Assembly: GCF_038446665.1 (NCBI RefSeq)
Contig: NZ_CP151802.1
Location: 4,154,001 to 4,218,000 of the forward strand
Direction: 5' to 3'
DNA: 64,000 bases
Source of the DNA: Lysobacter sp. FW306-1B-D06B
GTDB lineage: Bacteria > Pseudomonadota > Gammaproteobacteria > Xanthomonadales > Xanthomonadaceae
In this document: positions 18,105-27,993 of the stretch, piece after piece
Layout: each line of letters begins with the position of its first letter
How positions within the stretch are numbered: position 1 is the first letter of the stretch
Position numbers and translations under genes: made by a program
The notes under the pieces: model-generated
Told to the model about the DNA's origin: nothing
Databases searched by the model: none
Seen by the model: only the letters and a program-made list of their open reading frames with translations

Positions 18105-18193
18105 CGCGTTCCTTCTCCGTGATGCTGGCTCTGCTGGCCTTCACCGCGCCCGTCGCGATCCGCATCGACGACGATGCGGCGAAGTCGCCGTGA
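18101..18193 (+). CDS. Possible 30-residue hydrophobic peptide
   Basis: An ATG overlaps the stop codon of the second YeeE gene (ATGA at 18101-18104) and opens a frame of 30 residues: a basic start, a hydrophobic stretch of about ten residues (SVMLALLAFTAPVAI), then an acidic end with four Asp among RIDDDAA-like residues. The overlap is what translational coupling looks like, and the peptide would be a small membrane peptide. With no second genome to compare, chance cannot be excluded. Confidence 0.35.
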   Translation: MTRSFSVMLALLAFTAPVAIRIDDDAAKSP

Positions 18194-18225
18194 CCGATCG
18201 CCATCGCTCTCGCTAAGCTCTCGCC

Positions 18226-20160
18226 ATGGAACCGCGCCCCGCTCCCCTTCAGTTCGATTCGCTCGATGCCGCCGTCGAGTTTCTGTTCACGCGCATCGAG
18301 GGGCCGCTGCATATCGGCGCCCCGCTGGGGCTGGGCAAGCCACATCGGCTGCTCAATGCGCTTTACGCGCGCGCCGAAGGGGATGCCTCGCGACCGCTGC
18401 ACCTGTACACCGCGCTCTCGCTCGATCCGCCGAGTGGCGGCAAGCGGCTGGAAGCGCGTTTCCTCAAGCCGTTCGTCGAGCGCCATTTCGGCGCCGACTT
18501 TCCGCGCCTGGCCTACGTGCAGGCGCTCAAGCGCAATGCGCTGCCGGCGCACATCGAGATCGAGGAGTTCTACCTCCAGGGCGGCGCGCTGCTGAATTCG
18601 GTGCCGGTGCAGCGCCGCTACGCAAGCCTGAACTACACGCATGTCGCGCGTGCCCTCGCCGACCGCAAGCTCAATGCGATCGTGCAGAAAGTCGCGCGTT
18701 CGCCCGATGGCGCCCGGCTGTCGCTGTCGTGCAATACCGACCTCACCTTCGACGCGCTGGACGCCATCGCCGAACGCGGCCTGCCGCGTCCGGTGCTGAT
18801 CGCCGAGATCGACCCGCGCCTGCCCTGGCTGGGCGGCAGCGCGACGGTGGCGCCGGAGTTCTTCGATGCCATCGTGATGCCGCCGGGGCCGTATCCGAAG
18901 CTGTTCGGCCTGCCGCGCCAGCCGGTGAACGACGCCGACTACGCCATCGGCTTCCATGCCAGCACGCGGGTGCTGGATGGCGGGACGCTGCAGATCGGCA
19001 TCGGCGCGCTGGCCGATGCGCTGTGCCATGCCCTGGTGCTGCGCCACGTCGACAACGACGCCTATCGCGGCGTGCTGCGCGCCCTGAATTGCCCGAACGC
19101 GGACGACGCGGCGCTGGCTCCGTTCGAGCGCGGCCTGTACGGCTGCAGCGAGATGATCAACGAGGGCTTCCGCAAGCTGGTGGAAGTCGGCGTGATCAAG
19201 CGCCGCGTGGTGGACGACCTGGCGGCGATGCAGCGCATCGAACGCGGCGGACCCAGTGCGCACGACCTCGCGCTGCTGGAGGAGAAAGGCGAGTTCCTGC
19301 ACGGCGCGTTCTACCTCGGCTCGCCGGAGTTCTACGGCTGGCTGCGCGACCTGCCGCCCGACGTGCGCCGCTGCATCGGCATGAAGCGCGTGGGCGAAGT
19401 GAACGACCTGATCGGCGACATCGCCCTGGAACGCCTGCAACGCCGCGACGCGCGCTTCTTCAATACCTGCATGATGGCCACCGCACTCGGCGCGGCGGTG
19501 TCCGATGCACTGGAAGACGGCCGCGTCGTCTCCGGCGTCGGCGGGCAATACAACTTCGTGGCGATGTCGCATGCGCTGCCGGACTCGCGCTCGGTGCTGA
19601 TGCTGCGCGCTACCCGCGAGGCTGGCGGAGAGGTCACGTCGAACGTGGTCTGGAACTACGGCCACACGACCATCCCGCGCCACCTTCGCGACACGTACAT
19701 CAGCGAGTACGGCATCGCCGACGTGCGGGGTCGCGCCGACGAGGACTGCGTGACGGCGATGGCGGCCATCACCGATTCGCGGTTCCAGGCGGCACTGCTC
19801 GACACAGCCAAGCAAAACGGCAAGTTGCGCGCGGATTTCACGCTGCCGGCCAACGCGACGCGCAACACGCCCGAGCGCCTCGGCGCGGCGCTACGACCGT
19901 TCCGCAAGAACGGCGCGTTGCCCGACTACCCGCTCGGCAGCGATTTCACGCCGGTGGAGCAGCGATTGGTGAAGGCGCTGGCGTGGCTGAAGGCGAACAC
20001 CGCCACGCGCGGCGCAAAGCTGCGCACGGTATGGCGGGCGTTGTCGGCACGCGCCGAGGATTCCGAGGCCCTGCAGCGCATGCAGCTGGACTCGCCAAAC
20101 AGTTTCGGCGAGCGTCTGGAAGCAAAGCTGGTCAGCCTGGCGCTCGCGGCGACGCGCTGA
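18226..20160 (+). CDS. Acetyl-CoA hydrolase/transferase family protein
   Basis: A 644-residue member of the class I CoA-transferase-like acetyl-CoA hydrolase/transferase family. The N-terminal half contains the CoA-binding glycine segment LQIGIGALADAL and the segment GLYGCSEMINEGF, whose Glu309 aligns with the catalytic glutamate of this family. The C-terminal domain has GVGGQYNFVAMSH (near 438), TSNVVWNYGHTTIPRHLRDTYISEYGIADVRG and TDSRFQ. About 200 residues longer than typical members, with an extra C-terminal stretch after residue 560 and insertions. Likely moves CoA between short-chain acids or hydrolyses acetyl-CoA. The end overlaps the convergent membrane gene by 29 bases. Confidence 0.82.
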   Translation: MEPRPAPLQFDSLDAAVEFLFTRIEGPLHIGAPLGLGKPHRLLNALYARAEGDASRPLHLYTALSLDPPSGGKRLEARFLKPFVERHFGADFPRLAYVQALKRNALPAHIEIEEFYLQGGALLNSVPVQRRYASLNYTHVARALADRKLNAIVQKVARSPDGARLSLSCNTDLTFDALDAIAERGLPRPVLIAEIDPRLPWLGGSATVAPEFFDAIVMPPGPYPKLFGLPRQPVNDADYAIGFHASTRVLDGGTLQIGIGALADALCHALVLRHVDNDAYRGVLRALNCPNADDAALAPFERGLYGCSEMINEGFRKLVEVGVIKRRVVDDLAAMQRIERGGPSAHDLALLEEKGEFLHGAFYLGSPEFYGWLRDLPPDVRRCIGMKRVGEVNDLIGDIALERLQRRDARFFNTCMMATALGAAVSDALEDGRVVSGVGGQYNFVAMSHALPDSRSVLMLRATREAGGEVTSNVVWNYGHTTIPRHLRDTYISEYGIADVRGRADEDCVTAMAAITDSRFQAALLDTAKQNGKLRADFTLPANATRNTPERLGAALRPFRKNGALPDYPLGSDFTPVEQRLVKALAWLKANTATRGAKLRTVWRALSARAEDSEALQRMQLDSPNSFGERLEAKLVSLALAATR

Positions 20161-20851
20161 CCGTTTCGGCGCGCGGCGCCGTGGTGTCGCGCTGGCCGAG
20201 GTACCGCGTGATCGCATCGCCGCTGAGCGCGATGCCCGCCATCGCCATGACCCAAAGCCCGGCCTCGCGCGCGCCCGCCTGCAGGCGCACGCGCCAGTGC
20301 GCGAAGCGTCCCTGCAGATGCCGTCCGAACGCCAGGTTCAGGCCGACGAGCAACAGCGGCGGCGCGACGAAAATAAGGTTGTAGACGAGCAGCAACGGCA
20401 GCCATCGTGTTGCCGCGATCCCCTCGGCGGTCATCAGCGCGACGGCGGCGAAGTACGGCAGCGCGGTCGTCAGCTCGACCAGCGTGACCGTCGCACCCAG
20501 CAGCGCCATGCCAAGCAGTCCACCGACGCGCGGTTCGCGTTGCGTATCCGCGGCGACCGAGACCTTGGGCGCAAGCACGGCGTAGGCGAACAGCGACAGA
20601 CCGATCGCCAGTTGCACCGCCAACACCACCGGATGGTCCAGCGCATCGCCGAACCGGCGCACCACCGCGCCCGCGCCGAGCATCAGCGCGATGCCCATCG
20701 ACAGGTACGCGACGAAGATGCCGGCGATGTACGCCAGCAGGCGCGAGGTCGCACCGGGTCGCGCCAGCCACCACAGCGCCACCGCGAGCGCGGACGGGTT
20801 GATGGAATCGATGACCGCCAGACCAAGCACGGGGATGGCGAGGCTTTCCAT
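20132..20851 (-). CDS. GAP/Sap-family six-helix membrane protein
   Basis: A 239-residue membrane protein with about six hydrophobic segments. The start PVLGLAVIDSINPSALAVALWWLARPG contains the conserved Asp-Ser-x-Asn-Pro-Ser of the GAP (Sap, LysE-related) family. A cytosolic loop with Arg-rich residues follows TM3, and the last helix ends near residue 220 before a Pro/Ala tail. Members include the mycobacterial sulfolipid-addressing protein and cytochrome biogenesis-like transporters; the cargo here is unknown. The last 29 bases overlap the end of the convergent CoA-transferase gene. Confidence 0.72.
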   Translation of the reverse strand: MESLAIPVLGLAVIDSINPSALAVALWWLARPGATSRLLAYIAGIFVAYLSMGIALMLGAGAVVRRFGDALDHPVVLAVQLAIGLSLFAYAVLAPKVSVAADTQREPRVGGLLGMALLGATVTLVELTTALPYFAAVALMTAEGIAATRWLPLLLVYNLIFVAPPLLLVGLNLAFGRHLQGRFAHWRVRLQAGAREAGLWVMAMAGIALSGDAITRYLGQRDTTAPRAETVSASPRAPG

Positions 20852-20961
20852 GTCTGCGCCCTGCGAGTGAGGTTTGGCGGCAGTCTAGTGATACCGCACG
20901 CCACGGTGTCCGTGCCGGAAGTTACTTTCTTTCGACGACCCGCGGCTCCCGGGCCCCAAAC

Positions 20962-20989
20962 GAAAGAAGCGGCCGAAGCCGCTTCTTTC
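20962..20989 (-). terminator. Terminator downstream of transketolase
   Basis: A perfect 12-bp stem (GAAAGAAGCGGC at 20962-20973 with its complement at 20978-20989) closes a CGAA loop about 25 bases after the tkt stop on the minus strand. The A/T-rich stem ends supply the T-run. The 8-mer TTCTTTCG recurs at 20927-20934, so the middle arm could also pair there. Confidence 0.75.
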
Positions 20990-21013
20990 GCAATCGTGGA
21001 TGACGAACGCCGT

Positions 21014-22999
21014 TTACAGCGCCTTCGCCGCCTCGACCACCTTCTCCACCGTGAAGCCGAAGTACGGGAACAGCTTCTCCGCCGGCGCCGAAGCACCGAA
21101 CTCGTCGATGCCGATCACCGCACCGTCCAGACCCACGTACTTGCGCCAGAAACCGGTGACGCCGGCCTCGATCGCCACGCGCTTGCGGCAGGCGTTGGGC
21201 AGCACGGATTCGCGGTAGGCCGCGTCCTGGCGGTCGAATACGTTGGTCGACGGCATCGACACCACACGCACCTTGTCGCCGAGCTGCTTGGCCGCGTCCA
21301 TCGCCAGGCCGACTTCCGAGCCCGTCGCGATCAGGATGATTTCCGGTGCGCCCACCGAATCCTTCAGCACGTAACCGCCGCGTTCGATGTTGGCGACCTG
21401 CTGCGCGTCGCGCGTCTGGTGCGGCAGGTTCTGGCGCGAGAAGACGAGGCAGCTCGGGCCGTCGTGGCGCACGATCGCGGCCTTCCAGCACGCGGCCGAT
21501 TCCACCGCGTCGCACGGACGCCACAGGTCGTTGTGCGGGATGTAGCGCAGCGAGGCCAGGTGCTCGATCGGCTGGTGCGTCGGGCCGTCCTCGCCCAGGC
21601 CGATGGAGTCGTGCGTGTAGACGTGAATCGCATGCGCGCCCATGAGCGCGCTCATGCGCACGGCGTTGCGCGCGTAGTCGCTGAACACCAGGAAGGTCGC
21701 ATCGAACGGGATGAAGCACTCGTGCAGGCCCAGGCCGTTGCTGATCGCGGTCATCGCGAATTCGCGCACGCCGTAATAGACGTAGTTGGCGTTGGGGTCG
21801 TCGGTGGCGACGGACTTGCTGGCCTTCCACAGCGTGAGGTTGGAATGCGCCAGGTCGGCCGAACCGCCGATCAGTTCCGGCAGCAGCGGCGCGAAGGTCT
21901 CGATGGCCATCTGCGAGGCCTTGCGCGAGGCGATCGTCTGGCCATCGGCCTGCACCTTGGCGATGTACTCGTCGGCGGCCTTGATGAAGCCGTCCGGCAG
22001 CTTGCCGCGCGAACGGCGCGTGAGTTCGGCGGCCGGTTCCGGGAACTGCTTGGCGTAGGCGTCGAACAACTGGTTCCAGGCCTTTTCTTCCGCGGCGTGG
22101 TCTCGCTTGCGCCAGCCGTCGTAGATGGCCTGCGGAATCTCGAACTCGCCGTAGTTCCAGCCCAGCGCGGCGCGCGTGGCGGCCGCTTCGTCCTTGCCCA
22201 GCGGCGCGCCGTGCGAGGACTCCTTGCCGGCCTTGTTCGGCGAACCGAAACCGATCGTGGTGCGGCAGCAGATCAGCGTGGGCTTGTCGGTGGACTTCAG
22301 CGCCTGCTCGATGGCGGCCTTGATCTTCTCGCCGTCATGACCGTCGACGCCGCGGATCACGTTCCAGCCGTAGGCTTCGAAACGCTTGGGCGTGTCGTCG
22401 GTGAACCAGCCGTCGGTGTTGCCGTCGATGGAGATGTGGTTGTCGTCCCAGAAGGCGACCAGCTTGTGCAGGCCCCAGGTGCCGGCCAGCGACGCGGCTT
22501 CGTGCGAGATGCCTTCCATCAGGCAGCCATCGCCCATGAACACCCACGTGCGGCTGTCGACGACCGGGAAGCCTTCACGGTTGAAGCGCTGCGCGAGCAG
22601 CTTCTCCGCCAGCGCCATTCCGACCGAATTGGCGAAGCCCTGGCCGAGCGGACCGGTGGTGGTCTCGATGCCGGGCGTCATGAAGTTTTCCGGATGGCCC
22701 GGCGTCTTGGAATGCAGCTGGCGGAAGTTCTTCAGCTCGTCGATCGACAGGTCGTAACCCGACAGGTGCAGCAGCGCGTACTGCAGCATCGAGCCGTGGC
22801 CGTTGGACAGCACGAAGTGGTCGCGATTGAACCAGTCCGGATTGGCCGGGTTGTGGCGCAGGTAGTCGTTCCAGAGCACTTCGGCAATGTCCGCCATGCC
22901 CATCGGCATGCCCGGATGACCGGAGTTGGCGGCCTGCACCGCGTCGATGGCGAGGAATCGGATGGCGTTGGCGAGGTCGCGGCGGCTGGGCGTCGTCAT
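21014..22999 (-). CDS. tkt: Transketolase
   Basis: Transfers two-carbon units in the pentose phosphate pathway using thiamine diphosphate. The 661-residue protein starts [25 protein letters not shown], has the thiamine/Mg2+ motif [18 protein letters not shown] ending in DDNHISIDG, the central Pyr domain with MRMSALM-like helices and [16 protein letters not shown], and a C-terminal domain ending [18 protein letters not shown]. The ATG at 22999 is where family homology begins; 26 further codons upstream are not conserved-looking. The length matches the E. coli enzyme (663). Confidence 0.97.
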   Translation of the reverse strand: MTTPSRRDLANAIRFLAIDAVQAANSGHPGMPMGMADIAEVLWNDYLRHNPANPDWFNRDHFVLSNGHGSMLQYALLHLSGYDLSIDELKNFRQLHSKTPGHPENFMTPGIETTTGPLGQGFANSVGMALAEKLLAQRFNREGFPVVDSRTWVFMGDGCLMEGISHEAASLAGTWGLHKLVAFWDDNHISIDGNTDGWFTDDTPKRFEAYGWNVIRGVDGHDGEKIKAAIEQALKSTDKPTLICCRTTIGFGSPNKAGKESSHGAPLGKDEAAATRAALGWNYGEFEIPQAIYDGWRKRDHAAEEKAWNQLFDAYAKQFPEPAAELTRRSRGKLPDGFIKAADEYIAKVQADGQTIASRKASQMAIETFAPLLPELIGGSADLAHSNLTLWKASKSVATDDPNANYVYYGVREFAMTAISNGLGLHECFIPFDATFLVFSDYARNAVRMSALMGAHAIHVYTHDSIGLGEDGPTHQPIEHLASLRYIPHNDLWRPCDAVESAACWKAAIVRHDGPSCLVFSRQNLPHQTRDAQQVANIERGGYVLKDSVGAPEIILIATGSEVGLAMDAAKQLGDKVRVVSMPSTNVFDRQDAAYRESVLPNACRKRVAIEAGVTGFWRKYVGLDGAVIGIDEFGASAPAEKLFPYFGFTVEKVVEAAKAL

Positions 23000-23138
23000 G
23001 GGCGTCGGGCGGTCTTCGGCTGCGGGGAGGTGGCCGCGCGGTGGCCCGGGCATGCGCCGGGCCGGGCGGCCGCCCATTCTCCCACCCCTCAGCCTGGATG
23101 TCGCCCCGTGGCTGCGCCGGACAAGCCGGAGGCGGCGA

Positions 23139-24461
23139 TCAGGCCTCGGTGGCGGGCGGCAACTCGGACGGTGCGTCGGCTTCGCCCTTCGACACGACGG
23201 TCGCCAGCATCAGGTCGCCGGTCACGTTGAGCGTGGTGCGGCACATGTCGAGGAAGCGGTCCACGCCCAGGATCAGGCCGATGCCCTCCGGCGGAACGCC
23301 CACCATGCCGCAGATCAGCGCGACCACCGGCAGCGAGCCCGCCGGCACGCCGGCCGTGCCGATGCCGCCGAGGATGCACACGAACATCACCGTGAACTGC
23401 TGCGCCAGGGTCAGTTCCACGCCGAAGAACTGCGCCAGGAACAGCACCGTCACGCCTTCGAACAGCGCCGTGCCGTTCTGGTTCGCGGTGGCGCCCACCG
23501 TCAGCACGAAGCGCGAGACGCGGTTGGGCAGGTGCAGCTTCTCGTCGGCCACGCGCAGCGACGTCGGCAGCGTCGCGTTCGACGATGCCGTGGAGAACGC
23601 CATCACCATCGCTTCCTGGATGCCCTTGAAGAAGGCAATGGGCGAGTAGCCGCCGGCGAACTTCAGCACCAGCGAATAGACCACGAACTGGTGCAGCGCC
23701 AGCGCCAGCACGACCACGCCGACGTACGCGCCCAGGCTGCGCAGCAGCTCCCAGCCGAACAGCGCCGCCAGGTTGAACATGAAGCAGAACACCGCATACG
23801 GCGCGAGGCGGATCACCAGGCCGATCAGCGTCATCGACACCTGGAAGAGCCCTTCGATGCCGCGCTGCAGGGTTTCGGTCGCCTTGGTGCGCGTGAGCAC
23901 CAGGCCGATGCCGAGCATCAGCGCGAAGAACATCACCGCCAGGATGGTGTTGTCGGCGGCGGCCTTCACCACATTGTCGGGGACGATCGAGATCAGCATG
24001 TCCAGCCCCTTGGGCTGGTTGCCGGCACTGCCGACGATGGCGCTGGCGCGTTCGGCACCTTCGTTGAGCAACAGCTGCGCGCGCGCCGGGTCGATGCCCG
24101 CGCCCGGCTGCAGCCAGTTCACCAGCAGCAGCCCGAGCAGGACCGCGATGCCCGACACGACGATCGTATAGGCCAGCGTCCGCCAGCCGATGCGTCCGAG
24201 CGAACGCACATCGCCCATCTCCGCCACGCCCATGACGAGCGCCGAGAACAGCAGCGGGATGACGAGCATGAAGATCAGACGCAGGAACAGCGTGCCGGCC
24301 GGCTGCGTGACGTAGGTCGTGAGCCACTCCACCCAGCCGGCGTGGGCGCCGGAGGTGTAATGCGCGACGAGGCCCAGCACCAGGCCCGTGGCGAAGCCGA
24401 TCGCCATCTTCCAGTGCAGCGGCATCTTGGACTTGCCGGCGCCGGTCTTCGTATCGGTCAT
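23139..24461 (-). CDS. Dicarboxylate/amino-acid:cation symporter (DAACS family)
   Basis: A 440-residue inner-membrane secondary transporter that takes up C4-dicarboxylates or glutamate/aspartate with H+ or Na+. It shows about eight membrane helices and two re-entrant hairpins. Landmarks are [25 protein letters not shown], the serine-rich hairpin [43 protein letters not shown] (cation and substrate site) and [45 protein letters not shown], in which the Asp and Asn bind substrate. The family is certain; the choice of substrate is not. It lies upstream of tkt on the same strand. Confidence 0.92.
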   Translation of the reverse strand: MTDTKTGAGKSKMPLHWKMAIGFATGLVLGLVAHYTSGAHAGWVEWLTTYVTQPAGTLFLRLIFMLVIPLLFSALVMGVAEMGDVRSLGRIGWRTLAYTIVVSGIAVLLGLLLVNWLQPGAGIDPARAQLLLNEGAERASAIVGSAGNQPKGLDMLISIVPDNVVKAAADNTILAVMFFALMLGIGLVLTRTKATETLQRGIEGLFQVSMTLIGLVIRLAPYAVFCFMFNLAALFGWELLRSLGAYVGVVVLALALHQFVVYSLVLKFAGGYSPIAFFKGIQEAMVMAFSTASSNATLPTSLRVADEKLHLPNRVSRFVLTVGATANQNGTALFEGVTVLFLAQFFGVELTLAQQFTVMFVCILGGIGTAGVPAGSLPVVALICGMVGVPPEGIGLILGVDRFLDMCRTTLNVTGDLMLATVVSKGEADAPSELPPATEA

Positions 24462-24547
24462 TCGCGGGTTCCCCAGGGCGTGATGCGGAAAAACCCGGCG
24501 AGCTTAGCAAAAAGCCCTTTCCGGGCCGTGTGCCGTGGACGGCCGGA

Positions 24548-26266
24548 TCAGCCTCGCCCGCGTTCAGGCGGATACAACGGCGCCAGCGGGGAGGGCTCGG
24601 TCGCGGCCTGCGCATGCCACTTCGGCCCCTGCGCGAACGCTTGGCGCAGATGTTCGCGCGCGGTCACCGCGCTGCCGCCGCCCCAGCGCGCGTGCTGCAG
24701 GACATCGAGGGCTTCGCGCTGGCGCGGATCGGCCAGGCGTGCGCGCACGGTGTCGAGGTCGCGCGCCGGTGGGCGCGCGAGCGCGCACAACGCGTCGGCC
24801 ACGTCGCCCAGGTCGCCGCGGTCGATCAGGCGCTTGAGGTCGATGTGCTGGCCCGGCGACGGAGGTTCGTCGGCACGCGGCACCGCCGCGACCTTCGCCG
24901 CATCGCTGCGATGCAGGCCCCACACCAGCGTGAACAGCCACAACGCCGCGAACAGCAGTGCGGCGAGCACCCAGATGCGATTGGCGCCGCCCAGGTCCGC
25001 GAACGACGACACCGGCGCGCGAGCGGCGATGTCGACGCCGGACGACGGTGCGGCGTTCGGCGCGGGCGTGCCGTTCGTCGATGCCGTCGACGTACCGGGC
25101 AACACGGTCCATGACAGCGGCGGCAGCGCCGTGGTCTGCGCGCTGCCGTCGCGCACGTTCCACCAGCGCATCTGCATGCCGGCCAGTTGCACGTTGCCTT
25201 CGCGGGCGGGCACGAGCGAGAAACGGCGCGTGAGCTTCACGCGCGGACGTCCATCGACGAAACGCTCGTCGGCCTGCACGGGCTCGGCGAACACCTGCAC
25301 GCCGTCGATCGGCGGCAGCTGGAGTTCGGGCATCTGCGCCGCCATCGCGCCATCGGCGAGCGCTTCGACGGTGACCGTGGCCGCGCTGCCCACGCGCAGT
25401 TCCTGCGGATTGGACTGGTAACGCAGCGTGAGGTTCTGCAACGGCAGCCACGGCTGCGGTGCGTTGGCCGGCGCCGCTTGCACGTCGAGCTTGCGCGGCG
25501 TGCCCTGCGCTTCCAGTGCGCCGCCACGGCCGCCGAGCAGATCGTCGAAGAAGCCGCCCGCGCCGCGTCCTTCGAAACGCGCGGGCGGAATCGTCAGCAC
25601 GCCGCTGCGCTCGGGCACCAGCAGGAAGCGGCGTTCGACGATGTGGTAACGGCGCCCGCCGATGTCGCGCTGGTACTGCGCATCGTCGCCGACGCGCTGC
25701 AGCGAGGCGCCTTCCGGCGCGTCCTGATCGAGCTGCCCGGAGATCAGCGGCGTCGCCGAATACAGCCGCACCACCCAGCCCACCGATTGCTGCACGTAGG
25801 GATCGGGATCGTCCGCTTCGCTTTCGATGAACACGTCCTCCGTGCGCGTGGCCGACGGTGCGGCGGCAGGCGCGACGGTGATCGGGATCGGCTGCGTGCG
25901 CAGGCTGCCGACGTTGAGCGCGGGGATCGTGATCACGCCATCGCGGCGCGGACGCAGCGCTACCGCGTACAGCGTGCGGATCGTGCTGCGGCCGTTGTTC
26001 ATCAGGAATTCGCGACGGCTCGTGCGACCGCTGACGAAGAAATCGGTGAGCAGCGGCGCGTAGTCGGGTTCACTTGCGGTGGTCGCCGCGGTGCTCTCGA
26101 TGTTGAGCGTGACCGTTTCGCCCATCGCGATGCGATCGCGGTCCAGCCACGCGCGCACCTGCGCGGAGGCGTCCAGACTGATCATCGCCAGCAATATCAG
26201 CAGTGCGACGCGTGGGAGCAGACGTGCAATGGCGCGGCGCGCGGTGTCGGGAATCGCGGTGTTCAT
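24548..26266 (-). CDS. batD: BatD protein
   Basis: A 572-residue envelope protein with a signal peptide (residues about 12-36, ending DASA), a long beta-sandwich region made of repeated Ig-like segments (VRAWLDRDRIAMGETVTLNIE, then VGWVVRLYSATPLISGQL and LPPIDGVQVFAEPVQADERF), a membrane helix near 430-455 (IWVLAALLFAALWLFTLVW) and a cytosolic tail. This is the BatD layout. Bat proteins accompany MoxR ATPases and VWA proteins; the complex is thought to aid envelope stability or protein maturation, but no mechanism is proven. It is the last gene of the operon, overlapping batB by ATGA. Confidence 0.88.
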   Translation of the reverse strand: MNTAIPDTARRAIARLLPRVALLILLAMISLDASAQVRAWLDRDRIAMGETVTLNIESTAATTASEPDYAPLLTDFFVSGRTSRREFLMNNGRSTIRTLYAVALRPRRDGVITIPALNVGSLRTQPIPITVAPAAAPSATRTEDVFIESEADDPDPYVQQSVGWVVRLYSATPLISGQLDQDAPEGASLQRVGDDAQYQRDIGGRRYHIVERRFLLVPERSGVLTIPPARFEGRGAGGFFDDLLGGRGGALEAQGTPRKLDVQAAPANAPQPWLPLQNLTLRYQSNPQELRVGSAATVTVEALADGAMAAQMPELQLPPIDGVQVFAEPVQADERFVDGRPRVKLTRRFSLVPAREGNVQLAGMQMRWWNVRDGSAQTTALPPLSWTVLPGTSTASTNGTPAPNAAPSSGVDIAARAPVSSFADLGGANRIWVLAALLFAALWLFTLVWGLHRSDAAKVAAVPRADEPPSPGQHIDLKRLIDRGDLGDVADALCALARPPARDLDTVRARLADPRQREALDVLQHARWGGGSAVTAREHLRQAFAQGPKWHAQAATEPSPLAPLYPPERGRG

Positions 26267-27993
26267 TCGTTGCCCTCGCCCGTGGAACGGCGACGTTCGT
26301 GCTCGATGCGGAACTTCTCGCGCAGCAGGCCGCCCGGGTCGTCCGGCACGCGGCGCAGCCAGGCTTCGTTCGCCAGGCGCTGCTCGCGTTGCTGCGGTGT
26401 CTCGTTGCGTACTTCGCCGGGCTCGCGCGGTTGGCCGGTGGCGCCGCGCTGCTGCTCCAGTGCACGCTGCATGCGTTCGCGCTGGGCGGCGTCGGCCTGG
26501 CGTTGTGCGTCGGCGTCGGCCGGCGCGCCTTCGGGATTCGGCTCGGGCGGTTGCTGGCCGCTCTGCGGATTGGGCTGTTGCGCCTGTTTCTGCTGCGGCT
26601 CTTGCGGCTGCTGTTGCTGGTCGGACGGGCTCTGTCCGGACTTGGGCTGATTGTCCTTGGACTGCGAAGATTTATCGCCCGCGCCGCCGGACGGTGGCTT
26701 CTTCTTCATCGCCGCTTGCACCGCGCGCTTGTTGGCGAGTGCATCGGGCATGCCCGGCTGGCGCTTGAGCGCTTCATCGTAGGCCGCGATCGCCTGCGGA
26801 AGCTGGCCCGACTTCGCCAGCGCGTTGCCGCGGTTGTAGTGCGCGTCGGCGCTGTCGGCGCGCTGGTATTCCTGTGCCGCCGTCGCAAAGTCGCCGCGAC
26901 GGTAGGCGGCATTGCCTTCGTCGACGCGTGCGTGTTCCACCTGGTCGGCACGCCACCACCAGTCGGCGGCCTTTGCCGGCGTCCACAAAACGCACATCGC
27001 GATGACGGCCAGAGCAGCACGACGTCGGAATGCGAGCAGCGCCAGCAGCATCAACGGCGGCAGCAGCCAATAGCCTTCGTCCCGCCATGCGTTGCCACGC
27101 GCGCCGTCAACGCGGGTCGCGTCGTCGACGGTGCCGGGATCGAGCACGCCCAGCGCGCGCAGGTCGCCATCGTCCGCGGCGATGTCCGCGTAGCGCCCCC
27201 CGCCGGCGGAGGCAAGCCCGCGCAGCGAGCCGCCATCGAGGCGCGCCGTCGCAAACGTGCCGTCGCCGCGACGGAACGGCGCACCCGCCTGGCTGCCAAG
27301 ACCGAGCACGTCCACGCGATACCCCTGTCGTGCCGCGCTCGCGGCCGCGTTGTCTGCGGCATCGTCGGCGTGGTCGCTCATCACCAGGATGCGGCCGCGA
27401 TCGAAACCTGACTGCTTCAGCAACTGCGCCGACCACGCGATCGCCCGATCCACGCGCTGGCCGTCGACGGGCATCACTTCCGGCGACAGCGCGTCGAGGA
27501 ACAAGGCGACGTTGGCCGCGTCTTCCGTGAGAGGCGCGACGGTGAAGGCGTCGTCGGCGAATGCGACCAGCGCGACCTGCCCACCCTCGCGTTCGCGCAG
27601 CAGCGTGGAGAGCTTGGCGCGCGCCTGCGCGAGGCGTGACGGCGGCAGGTCGGCCGCAAGCGCGGCGCTGGAGAGATCGACCGCGACCACCAACGGCGTG
27701 CGGCTTTGCCAGAGCGGCTGCGGGGTCTGGCGCCAGCTCGGCCCCGCAAGCGCCAGCACCGCCAGCACGTACGCAACCATCGCAATCGACACGCCCCAGC
27801 GCACACGCGCATTGCCGCGCTCGACCAGCAGGTGCGGCAGCAGGTGCGCATCGACGTTCTCGCGCCACACGCTGCTGCGACGACGACGCACCCGCCACAA
27901 CCCGACCAGCACCGGCAGCGCAAGCAATGCCCACAGCCACTGCGGGCGAAGCAGGTGCAGTGACGCGAGCGAGAAGTCGGCCAGCGCGTTCAT
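26263..27993 (-). CDS. batB: BatB/BatC fusion: VWA-domain protein with TPR and Gln-rich tail
   Basis: A 576-residue protein. Two N-terminal membrane helices (about 15-33, 66-84) flank a short basic loop; a von Willebrand A domain follows (about 98-290), a further membrane helix pair (about 320-355), then a TPR segment (DEGNAAYRRGDFATAAQEYQR, YNRGNALAKSGQLPQAIAAYDEALKRQPG) and a Gln/Pro/Lys-rich tail. In Bacteroides batB and the TPR gene batC are separate; here they are one. The MIDAS motif is D106-L-S108-S-A110, so the last Ser of DxSxS is missing. Coupled by 4-base overlaps to batA and batD. Confidence 0.88.
   Translation of the reverse strand: MNALADFSLASLHLLRPQWLWALLALPVLVGLWRVRRRRSSVWRENVDAHLLPHLLVERGNARVRWGVSIAMVAYVLAVLALAGPSWRQTPQPLWQSRTPLVVAVDLSSAALAADLPPSRLAQARAKLSTLLREREGGQVALVAFADDAFTVAPLTEDAANVALFLDALSPEVMPVDGQRVDRAIAWSAQLLKQSGFDRGRILVMSDHADDAADNAAASAARQGYRVDVLGLGSQAGAPFRRGDGTFATARLDGGSLRGLASAGGGRYADIAADDGDLRALGVLDPGTVDDATRVDGARGNAWRDEGYWLLPPLMLLALLAFRRRAALAVIAMCVLWTPAKAADWWWRADQVEHARVDEGNAAYRRGDFATAAQEYQRADSADAHYNRGNALAKSGQLPQAIAAYDEALKRQPGMPDALANKRAVQAAMKKKPPSGGAGDKSSQSKDNQPKSGQSPSDQQQQPQEPQQKQAQQPNPQSGQQPPEPNPEGAPADADAQRQADAAQRERMQRALEQQRGATGQPREPGEVRNETPQQREQRLANEAWLRRVPDDPGGLLREKFRIEHERRRSTGEGNE

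Noticed and set aside
20297..23230. A 977-codon open frame on the plus strand over transketolase
   Set aside because: It is the antisense of tkt, rich in Arg, Val and His. The minus strand encodes an intact enzyme with all motifs.
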